From Luscinia megarhynchos (lineage: Eukaryota > Chordata > Aves > Passeriformes > Turdidae), in assembly GCA_034336665.1 (NCBI GenBank), contig JAPFBE010000003.1:59997352-60061351 (forward strand): DNA of 64,000 nucleotides. The letters run 5' to 3'. A model generated the notes under the pieces. The model saw only the letters and a list, made by a program, of their open reading frames with translations, was not told the origin of the DNA and did no database searches. Shown here piece by piece: positions 13,101 to 28,100 of this stretch. A program made the translations under genes and the position numbers. Position 1 is the stretch's first letter; each line of letters starts with the position of its first letter.

Positions 13101-16100
13101 TTTGTGCTTTTTAATGAACTACATTTTTAACTGAACCTTGTATACAATAATTGCACAATTCCTGTACTCTGTTTTGATGTTTTTGCTAGACTGTTGCCTC
13201 CTTTGTTTGCAGTCAGTAGATTTGCATGGGATTCAATCACTGTCATTTTGGTATCTGTGATACTTCACTGAAAATTTTGCAGTGAACACTAAGCCACTAT
13301 GCTGCTACTTGAAATTAAAGTTTCCAACAGAATGTAATTAATAGAGCACAGCCACTAAATGGAAATTACTTTAGAAATGTTTTCATCTTCATCCCAGTTT
13401 CTGACACATCTCAAGGCTGATAATGTGCTGCACTAAAAGTGACTCTGCGTGCCTGAATTAATATCCCATTGATATCCAAAAGTATTGTGTTGGTAGGTAT
13501 TGATGTATGTTACCTGCTCTATCAAAATTATTGAGTTTTCTTTTCTTTGGGATCCATTGTCTCTGCTAGGGTGTTGTAACATAAGCTATCCAAAATAGCC
13601 ATTCCTAGTTGACTCATCTCCGAACTGTTTAGAAACTGCTGTGTGCATAGATCAGAGCTTAGGTTTAGAAGTGAAGGGTAATAGTGAAAACTATAGCAGC
13701 AGACTGATTGGATTTGGTGTGTTTTGGAGGATAGACTGACTTTTTTTCAGTTAATCACTGAGTGTGTCTTCTTTTATCCCCTTCCTTCCCTTCCCTCACC
13801 AGGATACTTTTCCCACTCGAGCTTTTAGTGTGCTGGATGCTTCTGGTGTTGTCAAATACTTGGTGGTAGAAGTTTAGCGTGGCCCTTTTTGACTAAGGTG
13901 AAGTTGCAAGTTTATCCAGGAGTTATCTTCAGCAGCAATTTTAAAATAAAAAGAAATTTAAATCTGTGCTCAACTCATACAGTGTATTCTATATGTTTTA
14001 TTTTCCAAATGCCAAAGCTTGCAAACCTCCTGCCTTGTTAATGTATTAGTCCATCCTGACAGACAGTTCTGAGAATTAATTCTGCAATTCCAAAAATACT
14101 TGCCAGAAATTACCAAGTACAGCACCATCTTGCAGATCTTGAACACACTGAAACAGTAACTGAAAACAGTGGGAACAGACTGGATCCTAACCAAAGGTAA
14201 TGGCAATGGAGGATCGATGTTAGGTCTTTGCACAGGTCCATATTTTTCTTTCTTGATAGTGGCAGAATCAGGAGGAACTGTACCCTGTGACTTGTAATAC
14301 AAATTTGAATTACTGCCCTGCTGTTCCCTGAGACTGTGTGTGTGTTCTTGAGTGCTGACTGAGACCTTGCCAAAGAGGAAGATAAAGAAGAAATAGTAAT
14401 GAGTTAAACAAAGAAACAGCTCACCAAAGAGCTTTCTTCTGTCCTTATGCTCTTGGTTGTATTCAGTTCTGAGTCTTTGTGCTGCATTCCCAAAAATAGG
14501 CATGGAGAAATTGGGGATTTTACAGGGTTCATTTCTGTTTATAACATAAGGTTCTGACTTCATGATTCCAGTCTGCACATGGGAGACACACACAGGCTTC
14601 CGTCCTTCTTCAGAACTGGTTGAACAGTGTTAACTCAGGCTAGAGTCAGTCAGGAACATGACAACACCTTTAAGGTGAAGAATCTAAGTGTAAACTAATA
14701 ACTTAACATGAATTCTTATCTTTCCATGAACTCAGGCATTTCTTAACCCTTAGATCATCATGACTGTGATAATCCAACCACTTCAAATCTAAAACTAGAA
14801 GGAGGTGAAAAAAAAATCACTTCCAAAGTGGTTCAGATTTTTAAAAAAGTTATGAAGTAAGTAGTAATGAGATGCACATTCTGTCTGCTAAGCTCATTTA
14901 AAAAGTTCCTATGTCATATCTGAAAAGGTCCTAGCTCTCCAGCAGTGTTAACTATAGCTGTTTCTGAATTTAAAGAAAGCCCCTTGTACAAAACCTGTTA
15001 CAAGGTCGAATATTATCTGTATCATAGTTCACTCCATTTTTTTTTTCTAACTGGAGAACAGACAGGAGCAACAGGAGTGCAAAAATATCCATGGCCAGAT
15101 TTCTTTTTGTAAAAAAAAAAAAAAAAAAAAGAGAGAGAGAAGAGAAGAAAATCCCTGCATTCTGGGATATATTCTGAATTGTGAAGTCATCTTGAAAGAG
15201 AAAGTTGACTGTATGTGAGTGTAGGTGGGAGCAGAAAAATATGTGATAAAAATAGCAGACTACGTGGAAATCAACACCAATATGTGGATGCATACCTGAA
15301 GATGTTAAATGATAATATCAGAGAGAGAATTAGGCTTTAGATCTGCATTTATATAATACATTTCAAATTAAAATTAAAAGCAAAGCAAACCACTTGTATA
15401 TAATTTTCAAATTGCATTTCAAATTATTTCTTTATTTTGAATTCTAATTTCAACTCAGGTATTGGCTTCTGTTTTGACTTTGGAAACTTCTTAGAAAAAT
15501 CAAGATAATTTTAACTATTCTGCAGTTGGTTGCTCATGTTGACAAAAATTTTTCAACAAAGTCCATGAAAACTAAGTACTCTTTCTCTGAAGAGAAGTTC
15601 AGAGAATAAGTGCTACATCCTGAAAGTATGAAACTATGATCAAAATGCTTACAACATTAAGAAATCACTATATTACAGACAAGACTCAGTTTACTAAGAG
15701 GTTAATTGATCAAAACTACGATTTTCAAAACAAGAGAATGTTTTTGTAGGCTCTCATGAAGCACATCTAAGCAAACAGAATTTTTTCATATGCCATGTTT
15801 ATGGTATTGGAAGCAAAAGATATATTTTTGTAGATTGACAAAACATAGAACTTCATGAGGTTAATTTGTACTGTATAAAATAAACTGCCTTCTAAGTTAG
15901 TATGGTAAAGCAACTGGGAAAATCACTGATGCTTATATTGAGCACCGCTTTTTTATTCTCTTTCTCTACCTAATGTCATCAGAAAACCACGCTTCAGATG
16001 TGTTCTTAAGTGTCAGTTGGTCTTTGTTATTATCAGCAGGAAGAGGAGCAGCATATGTCTATGGGAATGCAATTTATGATAAAATACACCTAATTAAGTC

Positions 16101-19100
16101 TCTTGAGGATTTATACTCATGCATGCTGTGAAACTGAATCATATGAATATTTCCTAATAAATTGTCGCAGAATTAAAGCATCTGTTTTAAATTTCTAACT
16201 GTGCACCTTATTTCCTGGTCCTTACACCACAAATTTAAGCTAACATGAAATGCAGTTTTTTACTGCAGTATCGACCGTGAGAGGTCCTCAGGAAAACTTG
16301 GAGAGAAACACCTACAGTGTAGTTACGCTGCCACATATTAGAGTAGGAGTAATGGTGTAGGTTTTATAAATTGATGTCTAAATCACCCAACTGCAGTAGA
16401 TTATTAAAGCTGTTTTTATTGCTATTTCTTCTTTTAACTCTTTTTTAGCCCATTTCGTATTAGAAGACAAATACCCAATGTAGTATCCACTCTAGGGGTA
16501 AAAAGTGCTTCCCACAATTTGTGGGATCTTAGCAAGGACAAAGCTAGCAAATAGATCTGCCAGATTTACGACATTTCATTACAGTCTTACACAGTATTTT
16601 TCCCTCTTCTCTATCCTTAGATTTGCATGGTCTGGTACAGAAAGAATTATTAATTAATAGATGCTGTTTCTGCTTTAAAGAATAAAAAACTAACTTTGAA
16701 TGACACTTGGATATTAGTTTGTACTCTGTGGAGGTGGTTTATTATATAGCATTTAGATTTTTTTATTATTATTAAGCTGTATGTAAGTGAAATGCTAGGT
16801 GAGGAAATGATAGATGTTAGCCACAGTGAGCATACAGGTTTTTGTTCCTGACTTGCTCAAGAGCCAATGCTCATGGAAAGTGAGCTCTTGTTTTGTGTAT
16901 TCAGTGAAGTATATTAGTTGCTGCATAGTCTATACTTACATTATGAAATTTGGCAGAATATAGCTTGGAATATGGCAGTTATCTGTTTAATTGCCTTATA
17001 GGCTCTTAAAAATCTAAGAAGCTGTTTTCTGTTCTACTTCATGTTTTTAAGTGTGCATAGTACAGCTGAAAGAAATATTTTGTATGCTTCAATTACCTAA
17101 GCATAGCATTTGTAGAACTCTGGAAACTGGCTAAATGGAGGACAATAAAATGTATTGTACTTTTGTCTTCTGTGTATATAATGAGACTTCAGCTGTATGA
17201 AGGAAAGGAAGATTTGTGAAAGCTGCTTGAAAAGCAGCTGCTTGGTCTAAACAGACACAGTCATTCATCTAAATTGATGAGAAAAGAGCAAACAAATGAT
17301 GAACTGATCTATTGATACTATTTCCAACAAAGATTTCAAACTGTAATTTCTCTTAATAGTTTTTAAAAATACTTCAAAATTATATATAAGGAATCTTATA
17401 CTGAAGCCAAGCTGTCATATTTTAGCTGTAGATACACAAGTTAGGAAATAAAATGGCAGACATACTTTATTTGTGGTTTTATTCTCTGAAAGGGTCAGTA
17501 AATTCAAATGAGTTTATACACCTCAGGGACTTTCTGGTCCCTGAACATCTGGGTATGCGCCTGGAACATGGCCCTTAGAAACCATAACCTCACTTGTAGA
17601 GGAATAGAACCAAATGAAATGTATGTAATTAGTGGTGTGTTCCAATCTGTACATGGGCAGCTGTATGATTGTGCTGTGTAAATACTGCACTGATGAACAT
17701 GGCTAATGAAAATCAGGAATTGCCTAATTATGCATGAAGTAATCTGAAGATTATGGTCAGATCCATTTCAGAAGCTGATGAGTGAAGCACAAGTGTCCTA
17801 TGTATTATCCAGAGAAGATGAAGAAGAGTTATAAGCATATTTGCCCACATGTCACATGTGCCATGATTTTAATAAAAGAATAAACACAGAATTCAAATCT
17901 AGGACTTAGGAAATCTGGTGAGTGCAATAATAGAAGTAATACTTTGTATTACTGAAAGATCTGAAACTTACTAAAAAGCAAGTGCACAAGCTGTTATTAA
18001 GTTCAGAAAGACAGGTGTCTTTTTTTGGAAGCAATGAAAGCCTCATGTTACATGGTCAGCTTTGATGTTTACCAGAGTCTTTTGATATATTTCTGTGTCT
18101 GTATAAGTAGTGACTGATGCACAAGGCATTTATTTAACAAAATTTAAAAGGTAGAAATCAAGCATTGCTGGAAACTCATGTCATGCTGCACTAACCAAGT
18201 AGTTAATAGGAGCTTCTAGGGCCTGATCCCTAAATCCTGTCAAATCAAGGAAGATTTCCATCAGATGCATCAGTTATTAAATCACCCCATTAATGGTGGT
18301 GTGGAATCCTATGTGTTAGCTATGTTTTGTGATCATATAGTATTTATTTTACTTTTTCAATTCTATTTTTTCCTTTTCTCATGGGTCTGCTCCTACTGTG
18401 TAATCGAAGATGTTACTGCCATAATAGTGAGGGATTTTTCCCTGAACTAAAATGCAATGTGGAGGCCACCCATTCTGCAATTCTGCCTTCAGAATGATTT
18501 AAGTGTTCTTCTGTCTCCCAGATGCTCTTCAGATAACCTGGCTTCTCACACTGGCTTGACAGTTACATCTCTTCTCTTTATTAATCACTATGAACACAAG
18601 CAAGTGCCCTGGACTAAGTTAATGTCAGAATAAAATAAATTGAACCTGGCTTTCACTTTAGTTTTTTGTGTGAATTGGAAGTCCCCTGTGAAAGGAATTG
18701 AGGCTGAAAAGAGTCATCTACTCTGATCTCTCAGGGACCAGGCAATTAGTGCATCCTGCCTTTTTGCCTTCTATTAAGGTAAATCAGTAGCTTAGTTCGG
18801 AATATAGGTGGCTTCCTTACTTTTTAAAACATAATATTTTGCTTTGGGTTTGATCATAATTTTTCTGAATTTAAAGAAGAAGATTGTTGACATTTTGGCA
18901 AAATGTAGAAATACTTTCAGTTCATTGCAATATTAATAAAGAAGGGAAAAAATTGGGTTTAGAGGATTTAAAAGCTAGATGACAAAATGATTCTTGTTCT
19001 GATATAGCTTCTTGCTGCAGCAAAGAGGAGCCTTTTAGAACAAGTATGTCAAAGTGACTCAAACCGAGCAGCTAGTAGCCCATCTTCAAGGGGGATGAAG

Positions 19101-22100
19101 CTCTAGATATTAAAAAAAAAATCAACAAAAAAACCATAAAACATCCCTCAAAATTACAAGAAAGAGATACTTGAATCCATCCACAGTTTCTATTCCTCAT
19201 TGAATTATCTTTGAGGATGCCTTATTTTGACTTCTGGATGGAGATTAGAGTTCAATAGTAGTTTCACTATGTCCACCTACAAATGAATGTGTTTATCTAA
19301 GAACTCCAAGTAGACAAAATTCTATCTGATATTCTTCTCCTAATTGAAGTACAGAAAATTAATATCTTAATAAGGCTGTTCATGGACCTCTCCTTTTTAT
19401 TTGTTGATTATTTTTTTCCTCCCTGTTGTGCCTTTATTCCTTTTTGAAGAAATCTTTTTTATTTATGTAATTGCGACCTCTTGATTATATAAGTCTTCCA
19501 GTTATCTGTCGTGTTTCTGTCTACATTTTCATTCTTCATTTTCTCTGACTTTAGGAGGTGGGCCCTTATGAATGTCTGTATGGATGGGTAGGGTTCCCTG
19601 CTTGAGAGTATCCTCATCAAGTCATAACTGTGTTACTTCACTCTAAATAATACACTAACTCACAAACTTTTTTTTTTAACTCTGTTTTTATTCTTGTAGT
19701 TCTTTTCTATCATGAGTGTAAATATCCAGCTTTGTTATGTATGTCCATCTTGAAGAAGTAATTTAGTTTCTCTGCAGTTTCCAGCTGGAATAAATGTTCT
19801 ACTTTTTTGCTCTTCTCATTGTTTTTGGCTTAACTGTGTAGCTTGCACTTTATTCCAAAGTAGTACCTCTGTGTTTATTCACATGGCCATGCCATGGCCC
19901 ACTGGGGTTTGTTAATGCTCTCTGTGATATGTCTGTACCCAAGGGTCATAAAAGGCTTTGCACTTTGGGTGGTCAGTTTTATGCTGTGATTTAGAGTGGG
20001 GAAATAGAGGTGTGAGGAAGCTGACTAGCCCTGCTTTGGTGAGTGAGCTGATGGTGCCCTTCTGCTTGTCCTGACAGAAATTCTGTGGCATGGTCACAGT
20101 TTCGGGCAAAGACCAGGTTCATCTTATTTTCCTTTGTCTGTATAGGTCATGTGAGATGCTTCTTCCCCTGTGAGACTCTGAAGTCAAAAGCCTTGGTTTT
20201 CAAATAATACATACTCAACTCAGAAAGCCTTCCTTTCAGTTTTCTTCTGTGTCTTAGACTTACTTCCACCAGCAGGATTGCAGCAATATAATGTCTTTGT
20301 GTCTTTGTATTGGATCCTGTCCTTCTCTTAAGAGGTACCTTTGAGCAGAAGGTAATTAAATCTACACACATTGAGCATGACATTAAATTTTTTTTTCCTA
20401 ATCTGCAGCAGCTGTTTATGAAACATGATTACTGTCCCAGTAATTAATATTTCTTAGGACTGTGAGAAAAAATCACAACAGTGTCTGATATGTTTTTCTT
20501 CTGGGAGTCTTCAATTTTACTGAGCTGGTGTGAGTGCTTGGCACATCCAAATCTTCAGACCTGGATGGAGCTGTGCTTAGTGACACAGAGCAGGCTGTCC
20601 ACTTTGGACACTGCTCACTTTGGATACTGGTGGGGGGGGCATGGCTCAGTGCCTAGCTCTGCTCAAGGGAAGGAGGGAGTGCTTGTCTTTTCAGTTTTCC
20701 TGCTAAATCCAGCACGCTCTGCTTGTCCTGTGATACACATATCTCAAGGACTGTTGAGTTGTCCTGGTGTTTATCAGTCATCAATAAAATTACTTTTTGG
20801 GAAACCCATATGTACTTTTAGTATTCATAATACTCTGCATCAAGAAGTGCCACCATTTATTTACAAGTTGTGTGAAGAACTGCTTTCCTCAGTTTGCTGT
20901 GGATTTTCCTGTGATTTAATGCCTGCTTCTTCTGGTATTCATATCATACAGTTGTTCCCTATTCCTGGACTGAATAAATTCAGACACCTCAGTCATACCT
21001 TCAGATCTCATTTTTTAAATTTTTTGTCACTGAAGAGTTCTACTCCTATTTTTCTTAAACTGTAGCTTGTTACATTCCTCTGCACATTTATACTGGAGAA
21101 AATTAATGTCCCAATACTTCTTCTTTTATTGTCCTTTCAGAGAGAAGATCACCATTTATAATGAAATACTGTTTCATTAATTGTAGTTGGTATTTTGGTC
21201 TCCTGGAAATAACTATCCTTGCTACTGAGGATACATAGAATAATAATGGTGAAATCTCACCCTGGCTTCTCAAGCTTTTTCTTCAGGTTCATTTTTGTGT
21301 TGCTGTTATATTATATGTGTGCCACAAAAATGTCACACCAGTGTGTCAGCCTGACTTTTCAGGTGCTCGCAAGAAGGGGTCTTGTGTGTGAGATGTCAGT
21401 GGCTCTAAAGTCACCTGGCTGGCTGTAGGGACCGTGGGGATGTGGGGAGCCAGCAGGGCTCTGGCATTCTGAGCAGCTCACATGGCTGCTCTGTTACAGA
21501 GAAGATCTTGCAGATGCTTCAGCAGTCCCTGAGCTGGAGTCTAAGGTAGATTTTGTCGTTTTTGTCACCACAGCAAGTCATAAAAATGGCAGTTGTGAAA
21601 TGGAAAGAATTGCATTAAATTTTAGTCAGCAGCTGCTGAGGATACTGGGAAAGCATATTTTGTTTTGGGAACATCATATTTGGATTTCCAAAACAAAATT
21701 TTGCAGGATTTCTGTTCCATGAAAACTTCAAATATTGGCTTACCTCCTGATTCAAATCTGGTTGTTTTTTTCTTGAAGCCACAAAAAAACATATAATAAA
21801 AATTCAGATTTCCAGACAGCCCTGCTTAGGCTTCAGTTGAAAGATTATTTCTTTTTTTCCCTACATATTATTAGTAAGAAACTTTCTTTCATCTATGCTT
21901 TTTGCATTTGTATTTCTCTCATCACTGCAAGGATTGTTAGTGTCCCAGTGTGCTGCTTAAATTTTCTTTTGCCTAATTTCGTTTCATTACTTCATTGCAC
22001 AGCCTTCAATAACCTAAGTGCTTTTTTGTTTACGTCCTTGACATTCTCAAATGATGGTGCTTTTCAGCCAATTCTGTAGCTAAGCTATAGCTATTTGTCT

Positions 22101-25100
22101 CGTAGGCTTCTGATTACAGAGTAAATATGCAGCTATGGAAAATACACATCCTCTAATGTATATTAGTAGAAGCAGATGGTGCAATCTGTTCATTGATGGA
22201 ATTCAGTTTCTAAAACTGATTTAATCTGGTTTGCAGCAAATACCATTCCAGTACCGTCTGTCATGGAACATGTGCAAAAGGAGATGTCCCATTTCAGGTT
22301 GTTTGTATTCCATGGCAATAAAGTGTTTACTTCATGTGGTATGGCATAACAGAACACCTCTTGTAAAGGCACTTAGTTTCAATGCACAGTACTATGTTGT
22401 TTGTTACTTGGTATTTTTATATGTTATTATTTTCCATTGCCCCTTTTGTATTACAAAGCAGTGTGCTGCTGGTCCCCTTTGTAAACCTCGTGTTCATGCA
22501 GCCATTAATAGAATTTGCACTTGAGAGGAAATGATGGACAGCTATTTTCTTCATTTATCAAGTGGAGAGAAATTTTTAATTAATTATAACAGCATTTTCC
22601 ATAATTTGGCATTTTTCCCATTGTGAAAAAGAAGCTTCCTTGTTTCTTCGGAATGGAGGATTTTCCAGAATTGTGAAGGCCAGATAAACTGCTTGTGTTC
22701 TGCCTCTGCTAAGCCAAATGCAGAAGAGAATAGTGTGTAGTGCCTGTCTTCTTTAGTTCAGAGATCCTGCAGTCTCTAAAGCAGGAGGTACTTGTCCTGA
22801 AAGTGCTGAATTGTCATAGAAGTCTTGGGGCTCTCTGTAGCTGGAGAAACAGGCTTGCAGAGGCAGTTTTCTTCTCCCCACTTACCACAAAATATTTGCA
22901 GCTCTAGTAACAAAGAAAGGAAGGTGGTGGGTAATTTATGTTTCATTTCCTGCTGCAGTGAAGGATGTGTGAGCCCTCCAAAATCTTGTGGAATTATTAA
23001 ATTAAAGTATGTGGTGAAGTAGAGCAAGTAGTCCAAAAAAGTATTGCAGAAATAACATGATATAAAAGCATCTTTTGGGGGGAAAAACTGTTGTTGGCCT
23101 TCTTACTTTTCTGATAATTGCTTGACTGTTGTCTACATTTTAAAAATTAAATATTTGCTACAGCTGCTTTCTTTTAGGGGGATTTTTAAGTGAACCTGTT
23201 TTCCAGTTCTTTTCTCTAGAATGTCTTCATCTCCTCTAGACTTAGAGCTAGAATTGAAAAATTGATCTCCCATGGAATTTAAACCAGCTCCAAAGAGATT
23301 TCACAACTTTCACAAAAGGTGGTTTGTCTCTCTTTTCTTCTAGAGATGCTTATAACTTTGTTTTTGCACAAAGCAAATAAATAATAACAACAGAAATTAA
23401 TATGTGTCTTTCAAGATGATTATGTAAACCAAAAAGAACATGCCCGTAGAAAAAAGAACACTTCATTTTTCATCTAATCAAAGAATAGCTTGGCTTGGAA
23501 GGGACCTTAAGGATCATGTGGTTCCAAACCCCTGGCATAAGCAAAGAAATGTTCCACTAGAAGATGTAATCAAAGATTAAGTAAATATGATATCCCATGA
23601 TTATTCCTGGAAGTATACCATGTATGCCACTGAAGAAACAGCAGATATCCAGCAGTTCACATCATTCTGAGCTGACCTGTGTTAACTGCTGTGTGTTTGC
23701 CAACAGCAGTGTGTGTATTGTTGAGTCCAGAGAACTTCTCCCATAGATGTTAAGTGTTTTTAACATTTACATAAACATTTATAGCTCTAAATATCTCTAA
23801 TACTAATGTAACGTTTTATAAAGTTACAAATTTTTTTAGCATTTTTAAGTGTGGTTGGTTAACCTTGGCTGGCTGCCAGATGCCCACCCTCTCACACTTC
23901 CTGCTCATCAGGGCAGTGGGAAAAAATAATATGGAAAATCTCATGGGTTGAGTTAAAGGCAGTTTAATGAAAGAAAGCAAAAGTTGTGTGTGGAAGCAAA
24001 GCAAAAATATAGATTTAATCTCTACTTCCCATCTGCAGGTGATGTCCAGCCACTTTATGGGAAGCTGGGCCACAGTACACATAGCTGCTTCAAAAGAGAA
24101 CGCCTTTGTAAGGAATGTCATCCTCCTCCTTTCTCTTACCTTTTATTGCTGAGAATGACAGCATATGGGGCAGGATATCCCTTTGGTCAGCAGGGGCCAG
24201 CTGTCCCCTGCCAGCCTCTGGCCCCTCCCAGCCTCCTGGCCCCGGGGGTGCTGGTGCTGTGTGGGGGCTGCGGAGGGGGAGGCTCAGCCCGGCCCTGTCA
24301 GACTCAGCGCACTGATATCACGGTATTATACTGCCGTTTGGGAGGTGTATGCACACTGAATCAAAAACTGTGGTAGTTCTTGGAAAACTGATACTTTCCT
24401 CAGTAATAATGGTTTCACGTTACATTTCATGTTTGGATTACTGACTAACAAATTCGAGTTCGTGACAAACCAGTGAAATTTGTGTGGAGCATTTCTTCTG
24501 GTATGTATGCATTTTTTAAAATTCCAACATAAGGTTTAATTAAGGAATACCATCCAAAGCAAGCTTTAAAATACAATGGTCCTGAAACTTCTTTCATTAA
24601 TTTCTTTTTTCTTCCCTTCCCTGTGGAAGACATATTCAACCAAATTACACATGAATGGAGTCTGCTTTCACACAGATCCTATGGAAAACCCAATTATCCA
24701 GCTTCCTGTTGGGGAAGCTAGACAATGTTTGTGCTTCAGCCACTAACTGTTTTTGGAATTTGTCATGCCAGACAAATCTATAATCAGATCTTTGGAGTTT
24801 TTTATTTAATAACAGAATAGGTATGGCTTCACAAAGTCTGGGTGAGTATCTTTGTGCTCACAAATAAGATGCTCTCTTCTGAAAATCTCTAATTAAGAGA
24901 ATACTAATGTAGCAGACCTCCAAGTGCATGGAGCTAGGTTTATTTCTTAACAAGTAAGCTCTCTAGGGAGTGTTTCAAAGATGATGTTCTGAACTACTAA
25001 GCTTATGTTGATTTCTCCTTCGAAACAGAGATATTTTTGAAGTTATATTTTTCAAATGCAAAATGAGATCTTATGCTTTCTGGACTCAGTTGCCTTAAAA

Positions 25101-28100
25101 TCTAGTCATGTCCTTGTTGTGCTTTGTGTTTTTGAAATAAAGATATTTTGAAATAACTTTGAGAATTCTTGGTTTAAAGCAATAGCAGAGCTTGAAGCTG
25201 AGTCTTGAGCCACAGTCTCCTGGTCCTGAAGTATTTTCACTTTACTGAGAGCTTTTATCAGGGCTAATGGTGTGATACAGCTGTGGCTTTGATAAACACC
25301 ACCCTGAAGATGATGCACAGAAGCCAAGTTAAGGCTTTTTAAGAACATAACATCCAGGTTTGCCTCTGTGGCAGCATTTCAAAGGCCAGACCTTGAGGTA
25401 GGTGACTTGAACCAAATTGAATGATACAGGGCTGCTATAAAACCTTCCTTCACAACCTGGCAAGCAGGAGTGGAGTCCTGTGGCAGGTGACCCTTTGGTG
25501 GCTCTTTTTCCCCATGGCCATCACCTCCCAGCTGCAAGCAGCCCTGCAGCTCCCAGCCCTGTTCCTTCTTGCTGGGTTCGCTCTGCACAGCTAGTTTCTG
25601 CCTCTGGCTTTGCTGCAGCTCCATATCCTCTTGCTCTGCTTGTGGGAGCACAGTTCCTACTTGAACAGCTGAGGTTCATGTCCAGCAGTTTTCCAGGGAA
25701 GGTGGGCAGGTATGTAATATATTGGGAGAGGGAGCTGGAGGTGCACTGTTTTGCAAAATAGGAGGAGGAAAAATGTAATTAGACTACTTGAGCAAATGCA
25801 GCAGAGTAGTAGTTCTGTACAATTGGCAAAGGAAATACAATTGGCTGAAAGAATGATGATCAAAGTTTAAAAATATCTCCAGCTTTCTGGTTTAATTGAT
25901 ATATCTTCCAGTCTGTGCTGTGTTGCCTCTTTTTTTCCTGTGGCTTGCAGGAGATACTGGTAAAAATTCCACTTGGGGGATGAGAAGACTGCTTTTTCAC
26001 ATGGACTCAGGAGAAAGACAGGTTTCTTTTCTGCATTTGCTTTGGTTTTTGTAACATAGGATTTCTAGGGTTGCTGAACCTACCCAGCTCTTGTTTTTAG
26101 CTTAATGCTGATTTTGTTTGGATTAAGCATGATTTCAGAGTTCAGTTAAAACTAATTTCATTCTCTTTGCCTGCCAGAAAGAGTGTTGGGTGGGTTAATT
26201 CAGCAGTTCAGTGTGAGCTAATCCTGCAGTTTAGTGCAACCATATGCTTAAACCATTGAAGCAGCTGAACTGAGCAAGATTCAACTCTAAGCTGTCAAAG
26301 GCTGTGTGTAGTCATTAACCCATGGGCATGTGCAGTACAGTCTCCCAGCAGCTGCCTTTCAATGCCCTTTGCAGCAGTTCCTTGATGGTTATTTCCAAGT
26401 GTATTTTAACTGAAGGGAGGGGAGGGTCCTCAAAAAGGTGTTCCTGCTATCCAGCATTTTAGGATCTGCCAGCTAAAGAAGGAAGAGACAGAGGAAAAAC
26501 CTTGAGGATATGAGCCAGCTAGGTTTTCTAGTGAAGCAGTCCAAATGTTTTCCAGATTGTCACAAACTGTTAAATTATTTACAGTAAATTTTAACTGGAA
26601 GATCCCCAATTGAGCCAGATGCCATGGCTGTTTGCAGAGCAATCAAGAGAGTGGTGAAGTATTTGGGAATTGGAGTTAAGAGATGGCAGCATACAGTTGG
26701 AGGCAGAGTGCTGGCAGCTGTAACTTGATAAAGACATTTTGCAAGAGAAGAGGAAGAGAAGAGGTTCATATTGAAGAGATGTAGCTGAGGTGCTGTTGGG
26801 ATTTTTTTTTCCCCCATTTGAGAACTTATAGCCAAGAGTCTGCCTCTTTCTTTCTACCACCTCAGCTGTGAGCAGTTTTATTGTGGAGTGAATTGACTGA
26901 GCTTGTAAATCATCCACACTTTTACCATTTATTCAAGACCTAGGCCTTTCAGGGTATGGTAAAGATGTACATTTTCTCTCTAATGAACTACTTTTTAAAA
27001 TTCTCTTTTCTTGTCTCCATTAGCAAAGTGCACATGATTTCTGCATCTGCAGACTGACAAGAACTATTTGGCTTTTTTGTTGCCTGGGCCTAGAAATCCC
27101 TGTTACTTCTACCATTGGTTTCAAGACAGTTCCAAACACACCAGATGAGTTTTGGCAGGAAAACAAAGATGATGTAATTTTGAGTCTACTGTTTTACTTT
27201 TAAAAATGGTAGTTCAGAATTTAGAATTCCTCTTCTAAAACTTAAATTGAAATCGTGTCTAGCAAGTAAATCCATTTATTTTGAAGAAATTTGAGGACTG
27301 AGAAAAATAGGAGCAGGGAAGGAAATTGCATCTTTGAAAATGGAAGAAAGGAGACTTTATCTGGCTTTAATTCAGGAGATAATATTCATGTTAAATTTAA
27401 AGGGTTGGGCTTTTTCTGTCTTGCTTAGTTTGCTAATGAGTCACTTTTCCTAGATCACCTTCTCTAGTATTAGTAATGTCTTGTGAGGCTGCTGGTGCTT
27501 CCCCCGGAGGCAGGAACTGCTCCGTGGTTACTCATCCCTATGGTATTTCAGATGCTGGCATCTGCCTCTGCTGTACAGACTGCAGTGCTGAAGGGTTGGC
27601 TCAGAGGCAGAGGCCTGTGGATTGTCACTTTTGTGTCTTAGCTGAATAATCCCAAAGGCTTTTCAACCTACTTTTTCCCCCTTCTTGATGTTTTTCAGGA
27701 GTATGTGCACCAGACTCCTCCCTGTCCAACCATTCCTATTGTGTTGTCCTTCTCTTACAGCCTCTGTGTTGCCTCCCTCTCTTTTTCCATGTGGGACTGA
27801 TGTGTGTAATGTACATCTGCATTGTTCTTTACAGCTGTCTCCCCAGAATCTTACCTGCATTCCCATTTCTCCTGGCATGTTGCCTAATATTTTGTTTGGT
27901 GTACCTCATCACTCTGCTAGTCTCAAACCTTGTCTCATGCCTGTGGTCAAGGTACCCTTATGTTCTCCAGACAACACAAATGGACATCCAGGTTTTACTT
28001 CACCCTAGTTTTAGACCTTTCTGTCACTGGAATATGCCACGAGTATGAGTAGATAAAAATCTACTATGCTTTATCCACTTAGAAATTAAGATTAAGTGCC

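Noticed and set aside
20481..21065. 194-codon plus-strand frame in the large intron
   Set aside because: No recognisable domain, no splice or promoter context; composition looks like translated intron.
23847..24376. GC-rich open frames suggesting a gene at 24.1-24.3 kb
   Set aside because: The block is explained by the antisense LTR relic.
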